Positions 61,973 to 64,000 of a DNA stretch of 64,000 nt are shown here, one piece after another. The stretch comes from Streptomyces sp. NBC_00554. GTDB lineage: Bacteria > Actinomycetota > Actinomycetes > Streptomycetales > Streptomycetaceae. The notes beneath the pieces were generated by a model. That model was not told where the DNA came from. It made no database searches and was given only the letters and a program-made list of their open reading frames with translations. The position numbers and the translations under genes were made by a program. The stretch's first letter is position 1. Each line of letters begins with the position of its first letter. The stretch is taken from NCBI RefSeq assembly GCF_041431135.1, contig NZ_CP107799.1, positions 8,370,001 through 8,434,000 of the forward strand, in the 5' to 3' direction.

Positions 61973-62018
61973 AACGCCGGAGGGCCCGCAGCATGTCTGC
62001 TGCGGGCCCTCCGGCGTT
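61973..62018. terminator. Perfect 21-bp hairpin after nusB
   Basis: Arms 61973-61993 and 61998-62018 are perfectly complementary, with a 4-base loop (TGTC). It starts 44 bases after the nusB stop and is the first of two back-to-back hairpins in the convergent nusB-bldD gap. Confidence 0.85.
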
Positions 62019-62052
62019 CCGGTACCCGGGAGGCCCCGGAGGGCCGCAGAAA

Positions 62053-62097
62053 GCCGCCGGGGTGGCCGGAACGATGTGTTCCGGCCACCCCGGCGGC
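62053..62097. terminator. Perfect 20-bp hairpin before bldD 3' end
   Basis: Arms 62053-62072 and 62078-62097 are perfectly complementary, with a 5-base loop (GATGT). It is 28 bases from the bldD stop and should terminate bldD; it may also back up the nusB terminator. Confidence 0.85.
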
Positions 62098-62124
62098 ACG
62101 TTTCTGCTGAAGTGCTGGTTGGGA

Positions 62125-62625
62125 TCAGCCCTCGTCGTGGGAGACCGCACGGCGCGCGTCGGCGTCCAGGACGCCCCAGCTGATCAGCTGCTCGGTGAGG
62201 ACCGAGGGCGACTGGTCGTAGATGACGGCGAGGGTGCGCAGGTCGTCCTGGCGGATCGACAGCACCTTGCCGTTGTAGTCACCGCGCTGCGACTGGATCG
62301 TCGCCGCGTAGCGCTGCAGGGGGCCCGCCTTCTCGGCCGGCACGTGGGCCAGCCGCTCAAGGTCCAGGACCAGCTTCGGCGGCGGCTCGGCGGCCCCGCC
62401 CGGAGTGGTGCCCGGCAGCAGCTCCTGCACCGGAACCCCGTAGAAGTCCGCGAGCTCGGCAAGGCGCTGCACGGTGACGGCGCGGTCGCCGCGCTCGTAC
62501 GAACCGACCACGACCGCCTTCCAGCGTCCCTGGGACTTCTCCTCGACGCCGTGGAGGGAAAGGCCCTGCTGGGTGCGGATGGCCCGGAGCTTGGCCCCGA
62601 GCTGTTTGGCGTATTCGCTGGACAT
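62125..62625 (-). CDS. bldD: Developmental transcription regulator BldD
   Basis: 166 residues. The N-terminal helix-turn-helix (KLRAIRTQQGLSLHGVEEKS to about residue 65) binds DNA; the C-terminal domain binds a c-di-GMP tetramer through R114-G115-D116 and R125-Q126-D127-D128, both intact and at the same numbering I recall for S. coelicolor. When c-di-GMP is high the dimer represses sporulation genes. ATG 62625 follows GGGGAG; the frame adds 8 residues upstream, which is unlikely. It has a strong promoter and a possible own operator. Confidence 0.96.
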   Translation of the reverse strand: MSSEYAKQLGAKLRAIRTQQGLSLHGVEEKSQGRWKAVVVGSYERGDRAVTVQRLAELADFYGVPVQELLPGTTPGGAAEPPPKLVLDLERLAHVPAEKAGPLQRYAATIQSQRGDYNGKVLSIRQDDLRTLAVIYDQSPSVLTEQLISWGVLDADARRAVSHDEG

Positions 62626-62671
62626 ATAGCTCCCCGGACGCTGTATCAACGTGCGGCTCGGCCGCGCGGCT

Positions 62672-62702
62672 GGTGACTCACTGTGAGGTTACGCAGCGTT
62701 AC
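62672..62702 (-). promoter_or_regulatory. Candidate BldD autoregulatory operator
   Basis: On the minus strand AGTGA-N1-TCACC appears (62672-62682), close to the reported BldD pattern AGTGA...TCACC. Two further GTTAC (GTNAC) elements follow at 62688-62692 and 62698-62702. The dyad sits at the predicted start of transcription, a good position for repression. Confidence 0.6.
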
Positions 62703-62715
62703 TCTCCCCCGTCAA
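62686..62715 (-). promoter_or_regulatory. bldD promoter, TTGACG-N18-TAACCT
   Basis: On the minus strand, TTGACG (62710-62715) and TAACCT (62686-62691) are 18 bases apart, a very good housekeeping-sigma promoter. The start of transcription would be near 62679, 54 bases before the bldD ATG. Confidence 0.75.
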
Positions 62716-62822
62716 GCCGAATGGTCCGGACCGACCCTTTGGTGGGAGTCGTCGGCGGTCGCTTGAAGGGGGGTGATCAGGCGCGTTGCCGGGCTGGTAG
62801 CGTGGATGGCGCAATTCCGACG

Positions 62823-62860
62823 TCCTTTAATGATCCGTCCCGTGAGGCGGAGAAGGAGGT
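62823..62860 (+). promoter_or_regulatory. PyrR-binding leader hairpin over the pyrR ribosome site
   Basis: TCCTT (62823-62827) can pair with AAGGA (62853-62857), and CCG with CGG (62835-62837/62848-62850), presenting the loop TCCCGTGAGG. This matches the loop pattern known for PyrR-binding RNA (CCnGnGAGG). The lower stem covers the AAGGAGG ribosome site at 62853-62859, so PyrR-UMP binding could block translation, as reported for mycobacteria. Confidence 0.65.
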
Positions 62861-62870
62861 CCGTTTTCAT

Positions 62871-63461
62871 ATGGACACCGAGCACGACAAGCAGCAGTAC
62901 GAAGCCGATGCGCGGCCGGTTCTCGAAGGCCCCGACATCGCGCGGGTGTTGACCCGCATCGCCCACGAGATCGTCGAGCGCGCCAAGGGCGCCGACGACG
63001 TGGTGCTTCTCGGCATCCCGACCCGGGGCGTCTTCCTCGCCCGGCGGCTCGCCGTGAAGCTGGCGGAGATCACCGGCCGCAAGATCCCGGTCGGCTCCCT
63101 CGACATCACCATGTACCGCGACGACCTGCGCATGCACCCACCGCGTGCGCTGGCCCGCACCGAGATTCCCGGTGACGGCATCGACGGCCGCCTGGTCGTC
63201 CTCGTCGACGACGTGCTCTTCTCCGGCCGAACCATCCGCGCGGCGCTCGACGCGCTGAACGACATCGGCCGCCCGCGCGCCGTGCAGCTCGCGGTCCTCG
63301 TCGACCGCGGTCACCGCGAACTGCCCATCCGCGCCGACTACGTCGGCAAGAACCTCCCCACGTCGTTGCGGGAGACGGTCAAGGTCCAGCTCGCCGAGGA
63401 GGACGGTCGCGACACCGTGCTGCTCGGCGCGAAGCGGACCTCCACGGGCGAGCAGCAGTAG
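62871..63461 (+). CDS. pyrR: Bifunctional pyrimidine regulator PyrR / uracil phosphoribosyltransferase
   Basis: A 196-residue PRT-fold protein. The PRPP loop is VVLVDDVLFSGRTIRAAL, and the family start ARPVLEGPDIARVLTRIAHEIVE and LVDRGHRELPIRADYVGKNLPTS are intact. It binds pyr mRNA when UMP is high. ATG 62871 is preferred because AAGGAGG lies 11 bases upstream; the longer frame covers the leader. pyrB follows after 86 bases. Confidence 0.95.
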   Translation: MDTEHDKQQYEADARPVLEGPDIARVLTRIAHEIVERAKGADDVVLLGIPTRGVFLARRLAVKLAEITGRKIPVGSLDITMYRDDLRMHPPRALARTEIPGDGIDGRLVVLVDDVLFSGRTIRAALDALNDIGRPRAVQLAVLVDRGHRELPIRADYVGKNLPTSLRETVKVQLAEEDGRDTVLLGAKRTSTGEQQ

Positions 63462-63547
63462 CACTCAGCCGTACGCCCCTGAGTGCGCGCCTGCGCGCTC
63501 GCGTGCCCGAATTCTCCCGACCTGAACTGCCTTACGGAGCCTGAAAG

Positions 63548-64000
63548 ATGCAGCGTCATCTCATCTCGGCCGCCGACCTCACCCGCGACGACGCCGTCCT
63601 GATCCTCGACACCGCCGAGGAGATGGCCCGGGTCGCCGACCGGCCGATCAAAAAGCTGCCGACCCTGCGCGGCCGCACCGTGGTCAACCTCTTCTTCGAG
63701 GACTCGACGCGTACCCGGATCTCCTTCGAGGCAGCCGAGAAGCGCCTCTCCGCGGACGTCATCAACTTCACCGCCAAGGGATCGAGCGTGTCCAAGGGCG
63801 AGTCCCTGAAGGACACCGCCCAGACCCTCGAAGCCATGGGCGTCGACGCCGTCGTCATCCGGCACGGCGCCTCCGGAGCCCCCTACCGGCTCGCGACCTC
63901 CGGCTGGATCGACGCGGCCGTCATCAACGCCGGTGACGGCACCCACCAGCACCCCACCCAGGCCCTGCTCGACGCCTTCACCATGCGGCGCCGGCTCGTC
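63548..64000 (+). CDS. pyrB: Aspartate carbamoyltransferase, N-terminal part (runs off window)
   Basis: The frame is open from ATG 63548 to the window end (151 codons). It begins MQRHLISAADLTRDD and contains the carbamoyl-phosphate motif FFEDSTRTRISFEAAEKRL and the Lys loop KGSSVSKGESLKDTAQTL plus HPTQALLDAFT, all diagnostic. It catalyses the first committed step of pyrimidine synthesis. The C-terminal half lies outside. It follows pyrR, the usual start of the pyr operon. Confidence 0.95.
   Translation, partial: MQRHLISAADLTRDDAVLILDTAEEMARVADRPIKKLPTLRGRTVVNLFFEDSTRTRISFEAAEKRLSADVINFTAKGSSVSKGESLKDTAQTLEAMGVDAVVIRHGASGAPYRLATSGWIDAAVINAGDGTHQHPTQALLDAFTMRRRLV

Overview
This 64 kb window is core chromosome of a Streptomyces or very close relative. 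The evidence is very high GC with strong GC3 bias, frequent GTG/TTG starts, leaderless-type promoters, a bldD gene encoding an apparently full-length developmental regulator with both c-di-GMP motifs, and GC-rich intergenic repeats typical of the genus. Gene order from thrS to pyrB follows, from memory, the conserved Streptomyces block and in large part the mycobacterial block (thrS-HIT-pgsA-patA-pimA, pdxST, yebC-ruvCAB, yajC-secDF-apt-relA, hisS, alaS-ruvX-mltG-aroE, aroCKB-pepQ-efp-nusB). No phage, insertion sequence, CRISPR array or integrase was seen.

Layout. (1) 1-5901: end of a carbohydrate operon, with a binding protein (cut by the window edge), two ABC permeases, a small YesL-like membrane protein and a large Tat-exported PcRGLX/YetA-like putative rhamnogalacturonan lyase; this is the most accessory part. 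(2) 5950-11743: a large polytopic membrane protein, an SRPBCC protein, tRNA-Val(CAC), a DnaQ-type exonuclease and an unusual overlapping pair (DUF4365 plus an unknown 405-residue protein). (3) 11845-22453: thrS, an ion channel, an Ap4A-phosphorylase-like HIT protein, an unknown membrane protein, a degenerate EF-G2, and the phosphatidylinositol/PIM genes pgsA-patA-pimA. (4) 22602-28146: a membrane-anchored coiled-coil protein, pdxST, yebC and ruvCAB. (5) 28310-35147: yajC-secD-secF (protein export), apt and relA (purine salvage and stringent response). (6) 35248-39623: DUF349 protein, membrane-anchored cyclophilin, MBL hydrolase, hisS. (7) 39772-48685: an ABC exporter plus two-component system operon, a VKOR-like protein, rarA, rpsD with a long structured leader, and a STAND ATPase. 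(8) 48856-58567: DUF948 and DUF6167 proteins, alaS, ruvX, mltG and the shikimate genes aroE, aroC, aroK, aroB. (9) 58821-64000: a Pro/His-rich P-loop ATPase, a degenerate aminopeptidase-P-like protein, efp, nusB, bldD (opposite strand), pyrR and the start of pyrB.

The window is mostly housekeeping: translation (thrS, hisS, alaS, rpsD, efp, EF-G2), Holliday-junction processing, protein export, membrane lipid mannosides, chorismate precursors, and the start of pyrimidine synthesis under a likely PyrR translational switch. The best leads for new biology are catalytically degenerate paralogues (EF-G2, the aminopeptidase-P homologue), the DUF4365 pair, the Pro/His-rich ATPase, the rpsD leader, and several perfect long hairpins at convergent gene ends.
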